Assembly: GCF_004102745.1 (NCBI RefSeq)
Contig: NZ_RLII01000032.1
Location: forward strand, 1-34,390
DNA length: 34,390 nucleotides
DNA from: Acetivibrio mesophilus
Lineage (GTDB): Bacteria; Bacillota; Clostridia; Acetivibrionales; Acetivibrionaceae
Direction of reading: 5' to 3'
The notes beneath the pieces were generated by a model that saw only the letters and a program-made list of their open reading frames with translations, did not search any database and was not told the DNA's origin. A program made the position numbers and the translations under genes. Positions 28,014 through 34,390 of this stretch are shown here, piece after piece. The first letter of the stretch is position 1; every line of letters begins with the position of its first letter.

Positions 28014-28090
28014 CAAACTACGTTTTAAGCACAAACTACATTTTGCAATAAACACTTTACATTGACTTTGAATATTGCAAAGTGTATAAC
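28014..28090. promoter_or_regulatory. Direct repeats, inverted repeat and plus-strand promoter upstream of hemerythrin
   Basis: Three structures overlap in the upstream region of the hemerythrin gene. CAAACTACGTTTT (28014-28026) and CAAACTACATTTT (28032-28044) are a direct repeat with an 18-bp period. TTTGCAATA (28042-28050) and TATTGCAAA (28073-28081) are a perfect 9-bp inverted repeat. TTGACT (28062-28067), 17 bases and TATAAC (28085-28090) form a good promoter on the plus strand, pointing away from hemerythrin into the end of the ZIP gene. No clear minus-strand promoter is seen. Confidence 0.5.
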
Positions 28091-28135
28091 TATAAAATAT
28101 ATCGAGTTTAATTTCTCATATGTAAATAAAATTAT

Positions 28136-28891
28136 TCATCCAATAAACATATCTACTACTAACATCACCGTAAACCCTACCATCAACGAATATGTGGCCA
28201 TTCTTTCAAATCCATGGCTGTGTGTATCAGGAATCATTTCATCGCTAATGACATAAAGCATTGTTCCGCCGGCGAAAGCCAACGCAAAAGGCAGTATCTG
28301 TCCCGAAATTGAAGAAGCAAAATAACCGATAAAGGTTCCTATTACTTCCACCAATCCTGTGGCAGAGCCAATCAAAAGTGCTCGTTTTTTGCTCATCCCG
28401 GCAAGAATCATAGGAGAAATAATAACCATACCTTCCGGTATATTCTGCAATGCTATACCAATGGCAACAGTCAAGGCATTGCTTATGTCTTCGGTACCAA
28501 ATCCAACACCCGCCGCCAATCCTTCAGGAAAATTGTGAATCGCAATAGCAAATACAAACAGTAATACTTTATTCAGCGATTCGTTATTCTCATGTTTTTC
28601 CACGTCTACTCCCGATAAATTGTGCAAATGGGGAGTCAATTTGTCCATAAGATTTAGGAATATCGCACCAAAAAAAATGCCTAGAACTGTCATCCATATT
28701 CCAGACCGTCCGGTCATCTCTGCAGAAGGCAAAATAAGGCCCATTACTGCAGCTGCCAACATTACTCCCGCGGCAAACCCCAGTATAGCATCATTATATT
28801 TATGCGGTATGTTACGGAACATAAATCCAATTAATGACCCTACAACTGTTGCTCCACCAACGCCAATTGCCGTTATTAATACTAAAAGCAT
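28136..28891 (-). CDS. ZIP-family divalent metal transporter
   Basis: 251 residues with about eight transmembrane segments. The signature helices IHNFPEGLAAGVGFG and ALQNIPEGMVI carry the HNxPEG and QNxPEG metal-binding motifs. A histidine-containing loop (LTPHLHNLSGVDVEKHENN) lies between helices 3 and 4, as usual. The family imports Zn2+, Fe2+ or Mn2+ down their gradient; the closest functional group is the ZupT/GufA type. The promoter TTGACT-17-TATTAA (28978-28950) and an AAGGGGTG ribosome site precede the ATG. No metal-responsive operator is recognisable. Confidence 0.9.
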   Translation of the reverse strand: MLLVLITAIGVGGATVVGSLIGFMFRNIPHKYNDAILGFAAGVMLAAAVMGLILPSAEMTGRSGIWMTVLGIFFGAIFLNLMDKLTPHLHNLSGVDVEKHENNESLNKVLLFVFAIAIHNFPEGLAAGVGFGTEDISNALTVAIGIALQNIPEGMVIISPMILAGMSKKRALLIGSATGLVEVIGTFIGYFASSISGQILPFALAFAGGTMLYVISDEMIPDTHSHGFERMATYSLMVGFTVMLVVDMFIG

Positions 28892-28949
28892 TCTGCACCC
28901 CTTATGCCATAAAGTATTTTTTTGTTTGCGCTGACTATTTCAGCTTCAT

Positions 28950-28978
28950 TTAATATACCCTATTGAATCGTGAGTCAA
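28950..28978 (-). promoter_or_regulatory. Sigma-A promoter of the ZIP transporter gene
   Basis: On the minus strand TTGACT (28978-28973), a 17-base spacer and TATTAA (28955-28950), ~60 bases before the start codon. Confidence 0.65.
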
Positions 28979-29064
28979 ACAATTAAATCTACATTTTAGC
29001 ACATAAACATAAATCTTTATTATGTTGCTATTTATTGCTGTATATCACTACTTTAAACTGAAAA

Positions 29065-30096
29065 CTAGGTTCTCTTATCCATTTTTAATTGCGATATTAT
29101 ATAGGATATTAGACTTTCTGCTCCCATATTCCGATTAACTCCCTGCTCGGTCAGACCATCATAGCAGCCTCCCGTGTCATCATCAACAAGTGGTATTCCT
29201 TTAGAATTCATTCCATCGTACCAGGCATTGCATATTTTTGCTTTTTCAAAATATTTTGATTTTCCTGTCAACTCAAAAGCCTCTATGTAGGTTAAAACAG
29301 CTTCGCAGGCTTCCACCGGCTGTTCATCAAATTCAGCCTTCCTTTGCCCCTTATAAAACCATCCATTACAGCCCACAGGCTTAAAATACCCATCCTTGAA
29401 GGTTATCTTCCCAAGAAAGTCCAGGCTTTCTTCAGCTGTCTCAAGGAATCTTTTTTCTCCTGTTACCCTATAAGCTGCCAGAAGAGACCATGGAAGAACC
29501 GTGTTGCAATATGCTACATTATTTTCAAACCACTTCCACTCCCCATCCTTATATTCATTATACTGACAGCAAAGGGATTGGGCAATATTAAAAATAAGGT
29601 CTTTTGAAGCCTCATCGTCAAAAAATGCGAGACCTATGGCAGAATATGCTTTGCCTCTAAGATAATTAAGTTTGTCCACATGGGGCATGGCCTTGCTGAA
29701 TATTTCCACAAGGCCATGCTTAACACCTTTTGGAGTTAAGTCGTGGGAATGAGCAAATCCAATTGCCCACAGACATCTTCCGAAGCAGTCATCAGAACCC
29801 TCGTCTTCAAGCCATCTCCGGTCATATCCCATAAAGTTTTTAAACTTGCCCTTTTCATTCTGCGCATTCAAAATAAATGAGGAATATCTATAAACAAGAT
29901 CAAGGTATTTTTTCTTTCCATACCTCTTGTATAACATCAGCGCCATGATTAAAGCTCTGGCATTATCATCGGTTGTATACCCATGATTCGGATCCGGAAG
30001 GGAGTATTTGGAATGCTGCAGCATACCCGTATCATCGGTCATTCGGAAAATGTGATCATCTTTTATGTTTTCACAATATGTCAGGCCTTTAATCAT
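29065..30096 (-). CDS. Alpha/alpha-barrel (six-hairpin glycosidase-like) protein
   Basis: 343 residues made of helical hairpins with aromatic and acidic patches (HGYTTDDNARALI, DEGSDDCFGRCLWAIGFAH, EFDEQPVEACEAVLTYIEAF). This is the look of an (alpha/alpha)6 toroid as in many glycoside hydrolases, epimerases and lyases acting on sugars. Such proteins are often labelled glycosyltransferase in annotations because they sit beside GT4 genes, as here. It has no signal peptide, so it acts in the cytoplasm. It is the last gene of the sugar operon, 14 bases after the GT4 gene. The exact reaction is unknown; trimming or binding of the product of the cluster is inferred. Confidence 0.65.
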   Translation of the reverse strand: MIKGLTYCENIKDDHIFRMTDDTGMLQHSKYSLPDPNHGYTTDDNARALIMALMLYKRYGKKKYLDLVYRYSSFILNAQNEKGKFKNFMGYDRRWLEDEGSDDCFGRCLWAIGFAHSHDLTPKGVKHGLVEIFSKAMPHVDKLNYLRGKAYSAIGLAFFDDEASKDLIFNIAQSLCCQYNEYKDGEWKWFENNVAYCNTVLPWSLLAAYRVTGEKRFLETAEESLDFLGKITFKDGYFKPVGCNGWFYKGQRKAEFDEQPVEACEAVLTYIEAFELTGKSKYFEKAKICNAWYDGMNSKGIPLVDDDTGGCYDGLTEQGVNRNMGAESLISYIISQLKMDKRT

Positions 30097-30110
30097 ACTT
30101 CCATGCTCCT

Positions 30111-31268
30111 CTAAAGCTTCGTATTTCTAATGATATCTATAAAAAGCTTTGAATAAGAATCTGATACATTCTCCCATGTCATAGTCTTTCCAAGACTCAA
30201 TGTCCTCTCTTCCATATCTTTCTTTGCTTCAGGATTGCCAAGCACGTATTCAATGTGTTTTGCCAAAGAATCAGAATCTCTAAACTCTGCCAGAAGTCCT
30301 CTTCCCTCTGCAAGCATTTCCTGGGCATAGGTATACGGAGTAGATATAATTACTCTGCCGTACCCCACCGCATAGGCTAAAGTGCCGCTGACTGCTTGGT
30401 CTTTTCCCAAGTACGGGGTCATATAGATATCCGACAACTGAAGATAGTTCATAATTTCATCTTTGGAAAGATATTTATCTACAAACCGTACATAATCCTT
30501 TATTCCAAGTTGCTCGACCATTTCCAAAAGTTTCTCCCTGTAAACCTCTCCATATTCCCTTTTTACGCAAGGATGCGTCTGGCCAAGAACAAGGTAAACT
30601 ATATCCTTGTGCTTTTGAGCCACCTTTGCAATAGCTTCAATTCCATACTCCAATCCCTTCCCGGAGCTCAGTAGCCCAAAGGTGCTTATTACGTTGTAGC
30701 CTGAAAACCCGAATTTTTTCTTTAATTCCTCTCTGGACTCAAGCTCTTTATACGGTACACCATGGTGTATCACTTCAATTTTTGATAGGTCTATGTCATA
30801 CACTTTTTCAAGGATGGGTATGGTGTTTTTTGCCATAGTAACTATTTTTGCGCTCTTTTTGCCCAGGTCCTTTAGTATTTCCTTTTGCTTTTCCGAAGGG
30901 CTTGGAAGTACAGTGTGCAGTGTGAGAATAAAGGGTATTTGAATATTATCAACGAGGTCTAAGATGTATTCTCCGCACTCACCTCCAAATATACCGTACT
31001 CATGCTCAATTACAAGAAGATCTATATCCGAATTGTTAATATCCTTTGCTATCTTTGTATAGCTTTCCCTGTCATGCTGACTAAGCTCCATAATTACTCT
31101 GCTACTGTAGTTGTAATCATTATCGCTCACAGCTATAACTTTTGGGTTATCTATAATTTCAACCTTATCCAACTCCCTCACAAGGTCATCGGTAAAGGTT
31201 GCAAGTCCGCACTCCCTTGGGGGATAAGTACTCAAAAATGCTATATTTGGACTTCTGTCTAATTCCAT
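30111..31268 (-). CDS. GT4-family glycosyltransferase
   Basis: 385 residues with two Rossmann-like halves (GT-B fold). The N-terminal acceptor side has AFLSTYPPRECGLATFTDDL, the glycine-rich loop typical of the family. The C-terminal donor side has STFGLLSSGKGLEYGIEAI and PYLGKDQAVSGTLAYAVGYG, where the sugar nucleotide binds. It transfers a sugar from an activated donor, retaining configuration; the donor is probably the nucleotide sugar made by the neighbouring nucleotidyltransferase. The ATG at 31268 is chosen over a TTG at 31274 because GGAGG lies seven bases before the ATG but overlaps too closely with the TTG. Confidence 0.85.
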   Translation of the reverse strand: MELDRSPNIAFLSTYPPRECGLATFTDDLVRELDKVEIIDNPKVIAVSDNDYNYSSRVIMELSQHDRESYTKIAKDINNSDIDLLVIEHEYGIFGGECGEYILDLVDNIQIPFILTLHTVLPSPSEKQKEILKDLGKKSAKIVTMAKNTIPILEKVYDIDLSKIEVIHHGVPYKELESREELKKKFGFSGYNVISTFGLLSSGKGLEYGIEAIAKVAQKHKDIVYLVLGQTHPCVKREYGEVYREKLLEMVEQLGIKDYVRFVDKYLSKDEIMNYLQLSDIYMTPYLGKDQAVSGTLAYAVGYGRVIISTPYTYAQEMLAEGRGLLAEFRDSDSLAKHIEYVLGNPEAKKDMEERTLSLGKTMTWENVSDSYSKLFIDIIRNTKL

Positions 31269-31358
31269 TTCCAAACCTCCTATAGATTGCTGCTAAATAT
31301 ATTTACTACCATGTATTGCCTGCTTATTAATATTACATCACTCAATGAATATTTCCTT

Positions 31359-32402
31359 CTATACTCCTATCGGCTGACTAAAGCTTTTTGTTAAAATGGA
31401 ATTGTGTATCTCACTTTCCCTGTCAACTTTGCAATTGGACATAACTACCGAATTCATAACTGTTGCTCCACTTTCCACATTAACATGGTCCCAAACTATG
31501 CTGTCCACAACCCTCGCCCCCATGCCAACTAAAGCATCATCAAATAATACCGCGTTGGGGCCTACCACCGCCGAGGGACCAATTGCAACATTTTGACCAA
31601 TGTATACAGGCCCAATTAACTCTGCACTTTTATCAATCTTTGCTTTTTCGCTGATGTATATGCCATTTTTACCAAAATCATAATTTCCGATTGGAATAAG
31701 ACCTTTTAGTATGTCCTTATGCACCTTCAGATATTTTTCTGGTGTGCCCAGATCAAGCCAGTAACTGCATTTATTATATACGGCCAACTTATACCCCTTT
31801 TGGAGCAGTGAAGGATACGTTTCCCTTTCAATGGATACTGCCCTACCGCAAGGAATTTGATTTAGAATTTCTGGTTGAAAAATATATACGCCTGCATTAA
31901 TCAGATTGGATTTGCTTTCATGAGGCTGGGGTTTTTCTTTAAACGCCGTAATAAAACTGTTATCGTCATGCTCAATGACTCCATAAGCCGATGGATTGTC
32001 AACCCTAGTTACGGCAATGGTTGCCATTACTCCTTTTTCTTTATGGAAGCGTATCATTTCCGATATGTTTATGTCACTCAATATATCGGCGTTAAACACA
32101 AGGAAGGTATCGCTCATAAAATCCTCTGCATTTTTTATAGCTCCCGCGGTACCCAAAGGCTGATCCTCTGTTATATAGCTTATCTTGACGCCAAATCTTT
32201 TTCCGTCTTCAAAATACTTTTCAATCTTGTGCGGCTTGTAGCATGTACTCAATACAATCTCATCAATACCGTGACTCGTTAGCCTTTCAATGTTTCTTTC
32301 TAGCAGGGGCTTTCCCATTATAGGTACCATTGGCTTGGGCAAATCGTCTGTAATCGGCCTTAAGCGAGTACCAAGACCACCTGCTAAAAATAATGCCTTC
32401 AT
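31359..32402 (-). CDS. Sugar-phosphate nucleotidyltransferase with left-handed beta-helix
   Basis: 347 residues. The N-terminal half (1-~235) is a nucleotidyltransferase: LAGGLGTRLRPITDDLPKPM binds the nucleotide and phosphate, FNADILSD carries the metal aspartate and INAGVYIF follows. The C-terminal part (~245-340) has hexapeptide turns (VYIGQNVAIGPSAVVGPNAV) of a left-handed beta-helix, as in mannose-1-phosphate guanylyltransferases and glucose-1-phosphate adenylyl- or thymidylyltransferases. The sugar and the base cannot be fixed from sequence. It makes the activated donor for the GT4 enzyme 90 bases downstream. A GGAGG site precedes the ATG. Confidence 0.85.
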   Translation of the reverse strand: MKALFLAGGLGTRLRPITDDLPKPMVPIMGKPLLERNIERLTSHGIDEIVLSTCYKPHKIEKYFEDGKRFGVKISYITEDQPLGTAGAIKNAEDFMSDTFLVFNADILSDINISEMIRFHKEKGVMATIAVTRVDNPSAYGVIEHDDNSFITAFKEKPQPHESKSNLINAGVYIFQPEILNQIPCGRAVSIERETYPSLLQKGYKLAVYNKCSYWLDLGTPEKYLKVHKDILKGLIPIGNYDFGKNGIYISEKAKIDKSAELIGPVYIGQNVAIGPSAVVGPNAVLFDDALVGMGARVVDSIVWDHVNVESGATVMNSVVMSNCKVDRESEIHNSILTKSFSQPIGV

Positions 32403-32446
32403 GCTTTTTCCTCCAATCTAGATACGTTGTAGTCAAATAATAGCTT

Positions 32447-32926
32447 TTAATATCCCATTTCTTTTAGTATTCTCGACAAAGTCCTCAATCTCTCCCCAAT
32501 AAGTTCACCGTCATCACTGAGGGCCTGATTAAATAATTTAATATCCTCATCAATTTTTTCGTTGTCAGTGCATACGGTCACTGTCATAGCATCCCCCTGT
32601 AATCCCACTCTGTCTATAATAGGTTTTTCTGTGTCATACAGTTTTTCATAGCGATAAGCGTCCTGAAAATGAAGCTTCGCTCTACAAACGAGGATTGCTA
32701 AGTCAAGAACGCGGTGAAGGGGTAATTCTTCAGATTGTCTAGACCATTTTTCTCCCGTGTATCTCCATACTTTAGCGGAAATATCGACCTTTCCCCGGTC
32801 ATTCCATTGAGCAAGTCCTAAGGATAGTCCCTTTGCATCTGAATCATAAGCATATCTCCCGTCAACATTTTCATAGTTTTCGCATACAATAACTGGCTTG
32901 TGCTTTAACGTAGTTGGTATTCTCAT
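32447..32926 (-). CDS. Uncharacterised soluble protein (probably DUF6530 family)
   Basis: 159 residues, no membrane segment. The sequence is well formed, with conserved-looking patches KPVIVCENYENVDGRYAYDSD, split by a loop from LSLGLAQWN, and LPLHRVLDLAILVCRAKLHF. I recall a family of this type named DUF6530, but this is from memory and the function is unknown. It is the first gene of the sugar operon: 44 bases separate it from the nucleotidyltransferase and no terminator lies between. Its promoter region carries a tandem repeat that could be an operator. Confidence 0.6.
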   Translation of the reverse strand: MRIPTTLKHKPVIVCENYENVDGRYAYDSDAKGLSLGLAQWNDRGKVDISAKVWRYTGEKWSRQSEELPLHRVLDLAILVCRAKLHFQDAYRYEKLYDTEKPIIDRVGLQGDAMTVTVCTDNEKIDEDIKLFNQALSDDGELIGERLRTLSRILKEMGY

Positions 32927-32954
32927 TTTTTATACCTCCATCCCCTTAGTTTTA

Positions 32955-33034
32955 TTACTAAGTTACTTAATTATTAGATTAGTTATTTACTAAATTACTA
33001 AATAAATTGTATCATTTTTTAGCTTTACCGTCAA
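32955..33034 (-). promoter_or_regulatory. Promoter with tandem TTACTAA repeats ahead of the sugar operon
   Basis: On the minus strand TTGACG (33034-33029), 17 bases and TACAAT (33011-33006). Immediately downstream, across the expected start of transcription, two 17-base repeats (32987-33003 and 32955-32971, TTACTAA-x-TTACT-x-A-x-T on the plus strand) match at 15 of 17 positions with a 32-base period, about three helix turns. A repressor bound there would block transcription. Confidence 0.65.
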
Positions 33035-33060
33035 TAAAGAAATATATACCTCTTTAAAAT

Positions 33061-33092
33061 TGAAAAAATTCCGGCGAAAACACCGGAATTTC
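33061..33092 (-). terminator. Terminator of tcdA
   Basis: AAATTCCGG (33066-33074) pairs with CCGGAATTT (33083-33091). On the minus strand a T run follows the hairpin. The plus strand also has a T-rich tail, TCTTATTT, so it may work in both directions. Confidence 0.8.
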
Positions 33093-33098
33093 TTATTT

Positions 33099-33159
33099 AG
33101 CCTCTTGGAGTCAAATGAAGGAGGCAAAAGCGAAGGGACTCGATGCCCCGAGGTTTTAT
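33099..33159 (+). repeat. Dispersed terminator-associated repeat, copy B
   Basis: This copy is in the opposite orientation to the other two. It starts 8 bases after the hairpin at 33066-33091 and ends in GGTTTTAT, whose complement contains the TAA stop codon of tcdA (33156-33158). The in-frame peptide is SWSQMKEAKAKGLDAPRFY. The core AAAGCGAAGGGACTCGAT is identical to the other copies. Confidence 0.8.
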
Positions 33160-33923
33160 TGTTCATTTATGTCTCCTATTATATCTTTGATTACTTCACC
33201 AGCAATTATCAAGCCTGCAACTGATGGAACAAAAGATGTACTTCCCGGTATGTTTCTCCTGTCCGTACATTTTCTCTCTGTCCCAGGAGGACAAATGCAA
33301 TTCGTTCTGCAACTGATAGCCATATCTTCAACAGGCTTTTTTGGTACTTCCGTAGAGTAAACCACCTTTAATTTCTTTACTCCCCGCCTTCTCAGCTCAT
33401 ATCTCATCACTTTTGCAAGGGGACACATGGATGTCTTATATATGTCTGCGACCTTTAGCTGTGTGGGGTCAATCTTATTGCCAGCCCCCATGGCGCTAAT
33501 AATAGGCACTCCAAATTCCTTTGATTTCATAACCAGTTCAATCTTTGCTGTCACGGTATCAATGGCATCTACAACATAACTGTAAGATGGAAAATTAAAT
33601 TCATGGGAATTCTCAGGAAGGAAAAAGCATTGATGTACTGTAACATTTGCCTTAGGATTTATATCTAAAATTCTTTCCTTCATAACATCTACTTTATACT
33701 GTCCTATCGTTTTTCTTGTGGCAATAATCTGCCGATTCAAATTGGTAAGACATACCTTATCGTCATCCACAATCACGAAGTTTCCCACTCCGCTTCTAGC
33801 AAGAGCTTCTACTGTATAACCTCCAACTCCGCCTATACCAAAGACTGCAACCGTTGCCTGTTCCAGTTTCTTCATTGCCTCTTTGCCAAATAAAATTTCT
33901 GTTCTTGAAAATTGATTTAACAT
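33156..33923 (-). CDS. tcdA: tRNA threonylcarbamoyladenosine dehydratase (ThiF/E1-like)
   Basis: 255 residues. The E1-like adenylating domain has the nucleotide loop VAVFGIGGVGGYTVEALARSG, VDDDKVCLTNLNRQ, the aspartate motif VDAIDTVTAK and SAMGAGNK. ATP-dependent dehydration of t6A at position 37 of ANN-decoding tRNAs gives the cyclic form ct6A, which tunes decoding; this is the role of the homologous TcdA/YgdL. The C-terminal Cys-rich part (ISCRTNCICPPG) is usual for the clostridial branch. It lies next to a tRNA-Asn(GTT) gene, a natural substrate type, but separated by a terminator. Promoter TTGATG-17-TATAAT at 34018-33990. Confidence 0.9.
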   Translation of the reverse strand: MLNQFSRTEILFGKEAMKKLEQATVAVFGIGGVGGYTVEALARSGVGNFVIVDDDKVCLTNLNRQIIATRKTIGQYKVDVMKERILDINPKANVTVHQCFFLPENSHEFNFPSYSYVVDAIDTVTAKIELVMKSKEFGVPIISAMGAGNKIDPTQLKVADIYKTSMCPLAKVMRYELRRRGVKKLKVVYSTEVPKKPVEDMAISCRTNCICPPGTERKCTDRRNIPGSTSFVPSVAGLIIAGEVIKDIIGDINEQ

Positions 33924-33989
33924 ACCATACCTGCCCTTACATTTTATTTTTACTTTTTTCGATCCGCATTCATTACTTCTTCTTACTAA

Positions 33990-34018
33990 ATTATAAATAA
34001 AAGCTCCTCAACCATCAA
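33990..34018 (-). promoter_or_regulatory. Sigma-A promoter of tcdA
   Basis: On the minus strand TTGATG (34018-34013), 17 bases and a perfect TATAAT (33995-33990). The open frame running through repeat copy C ends over this -35 box. Confidence 0.7.
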
Positions 34019-34083
34019 GAAGCATTGTTTTTTTCTGAAGCTCAGTTTTGAAGTCTTCTCCTAGTATTCCCCAAACTTCTTTT

Positions 34084-34145
34084 ATAAAAAAGCTCGGGAC
34101 ATCGAGTCCCTTCGCTTTTGCCTCTTTTATTTCATTCCAAGAGAC
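34084..34145 (-). repeat. Dispersed terminator-associated repeat, copy C
   Basis: On the minus strand GGTCTCTTGGAATGAAATA leads to the invariant core AAAGCGAAGGGACTCGAT and a GGGAC/GTCCC hairpin, then CTTTTTTAT. The in-frame peptide is SWNEIKEAKAKGLDVPSFF, and the frame stays open to near 34009. It directly follows the rRNA operon terminator and precedes the tcdA promoter, the same arrangement as copy A. Confidence 0.8.
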
Positions 34146-34184
34146 CAAAATAAAATAGCCTAAACCCAAAGGTTTAAGCTATTT
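34146..34184 (-). terminator. Terminator of the rRNA/tRNA operon
   Basis: AAATAGC (34153-34159) and TAAACC pair with GGTTTA and GCTATTT (to 34184) around a CAAA loop. On the minus strand TTATTTTGG follows. It begins four bases after the encoded CCA of tRNA-Asn. Confidence 0.8.
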
Positions 34185-34187
34185 GTA

Positions 34188-34263
34188 TGGCTCCTCAAGT
34201 AGGACTCGAACCTACGACCCTGCGGTTAACAGCCGCATGCTCTACCGACTGAGCTATTGAGGA
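34188..34263 (-). tRNA. tRNA-Asn (anticodon GTT)
   Basis: 76 bases. The acceptor stem TCCTCAA/TTGAGGA pairs fully, with discriminator G and an encoded CCA. The D arm AGCTCAGTCGGTAGAGC, the anticodon loop CTGTTAA and the T loop GTTCGAGTCC are all standard. It lies seven bases after the 5S rRNA on the same strand, as the last gene of the rRNA operon. Confidence 0.97.
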
Positions 34264-34270
34264 ATATAAA

Positions 34271-34387
34271 TCTGGCAGCGACCTACTTTCCCGGGACGTC
34301 TCCATCCAAGTATCATCGGCACTGAGAAGCTTAACTACCGTGTTCGGTATGGGAACGGGTGTGTCCTTCTCGTCATAGCCACCAGAA
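34271..34387 (-). rRNA. rrf: 5S ribosomal RNA
   Basis: Minus-strand sequence TCTGGTGGC at the 5' end pairs with GCTGCCAGA at the 3' end. The conserved blocks CACACCCGTTCCCATACCGA and GTTAAGCTTCTCAGTGCCGA are present. The length of ~117 bases is normal. The 5' end lies within a few bases of the window edge and may be off by one or two. The 23S and 16S genes must lie beyond the window. Confidence 0.95.
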
Positions 34388-34390
34388 GAT

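Overview
The window is low-GC DNA from a strictly anaerobic member of the class Clostridia. The evidence is a full-length clostridial pyruvate:ferredoxin oxidoreductase, a rubredoxin-tailed flavoprotein, a bacteriohemerythrin, a small clostridial spore-surface-type protein, purine-rich Shine-Dalgarno sites and consensus sigma-A promoters. The 37-bp CRISPR repeat looks like those I remember from Acetivibrio/Clostridium thermocellum relatives, but that is memory, not a search result.

Layout. Positions 1-405 hold a GC-rich left edge that I could not assign and a terminator. Positions 406-2981 (minus) encode a membrane-anchored von Willebrand A protein and a coiled-coil membrane protein. Positions 3298-7950 (plus) encode a small unknown membrane protein and a large secreted papain-like protease with a P-domain-like region and 12 Kelch motifs. 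Positions 8137-17365 (all minus) encode an ion permease of the ArsB/CitM type, a two-domain flavoprotein, a BlaI/BlaR1-type sensor-repressor pair, a Nudix regulator, a CtsR-controlled Hsp20 and an acyl-CoA synthetase. Positions 17711-22602 are a CRISPR array with 66 perfect repeats plus one degenerate terminal repeat. It is transcribed on the minus strand from a leader at 22603 onward, and no cas genes lie in the window. Positions 23011-28891 hold a spore-surface-type small protein, PFOR, an O2/NO-type flavoprotein plus hemerythrin pair, and a ZIP metal transporter. Positions 29065-32926 are a probable four-gene operon: unknown protein, sugar nucleotidyltransferase, GT4 glycosyltransferase and an alpha/alpha-barrel protein. 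Positions 33156-34387 hold tcdA, tRNA-Asn and 5S rRNA, the last two being the tail of an rRNA operon.

How the parts fit. PFOR supplies reduced ferredoxin, and the rubredoxin flavoprotein and hemerythrin probably protect such oxygen-sensitive enzymes. The BlaI/BlaR1, Nudix, Hsp20 and unknown-protein genes each have a good promoter with a recognisable operator candidate beside it, so several transcription units here look individually regulated. The glycosyltransferase cluster probably makes an extracellular or storage polysaccharide.

The least expected structure is a short element present three times (near 14864, 33099 and 34084). Each copy lies beside a transcription terminator hairpin and keeps the same reading frame. 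Two of the three copies fill the space between one gene's terminator and the next gene's promoter. The third abuts the tcdA stop codon.
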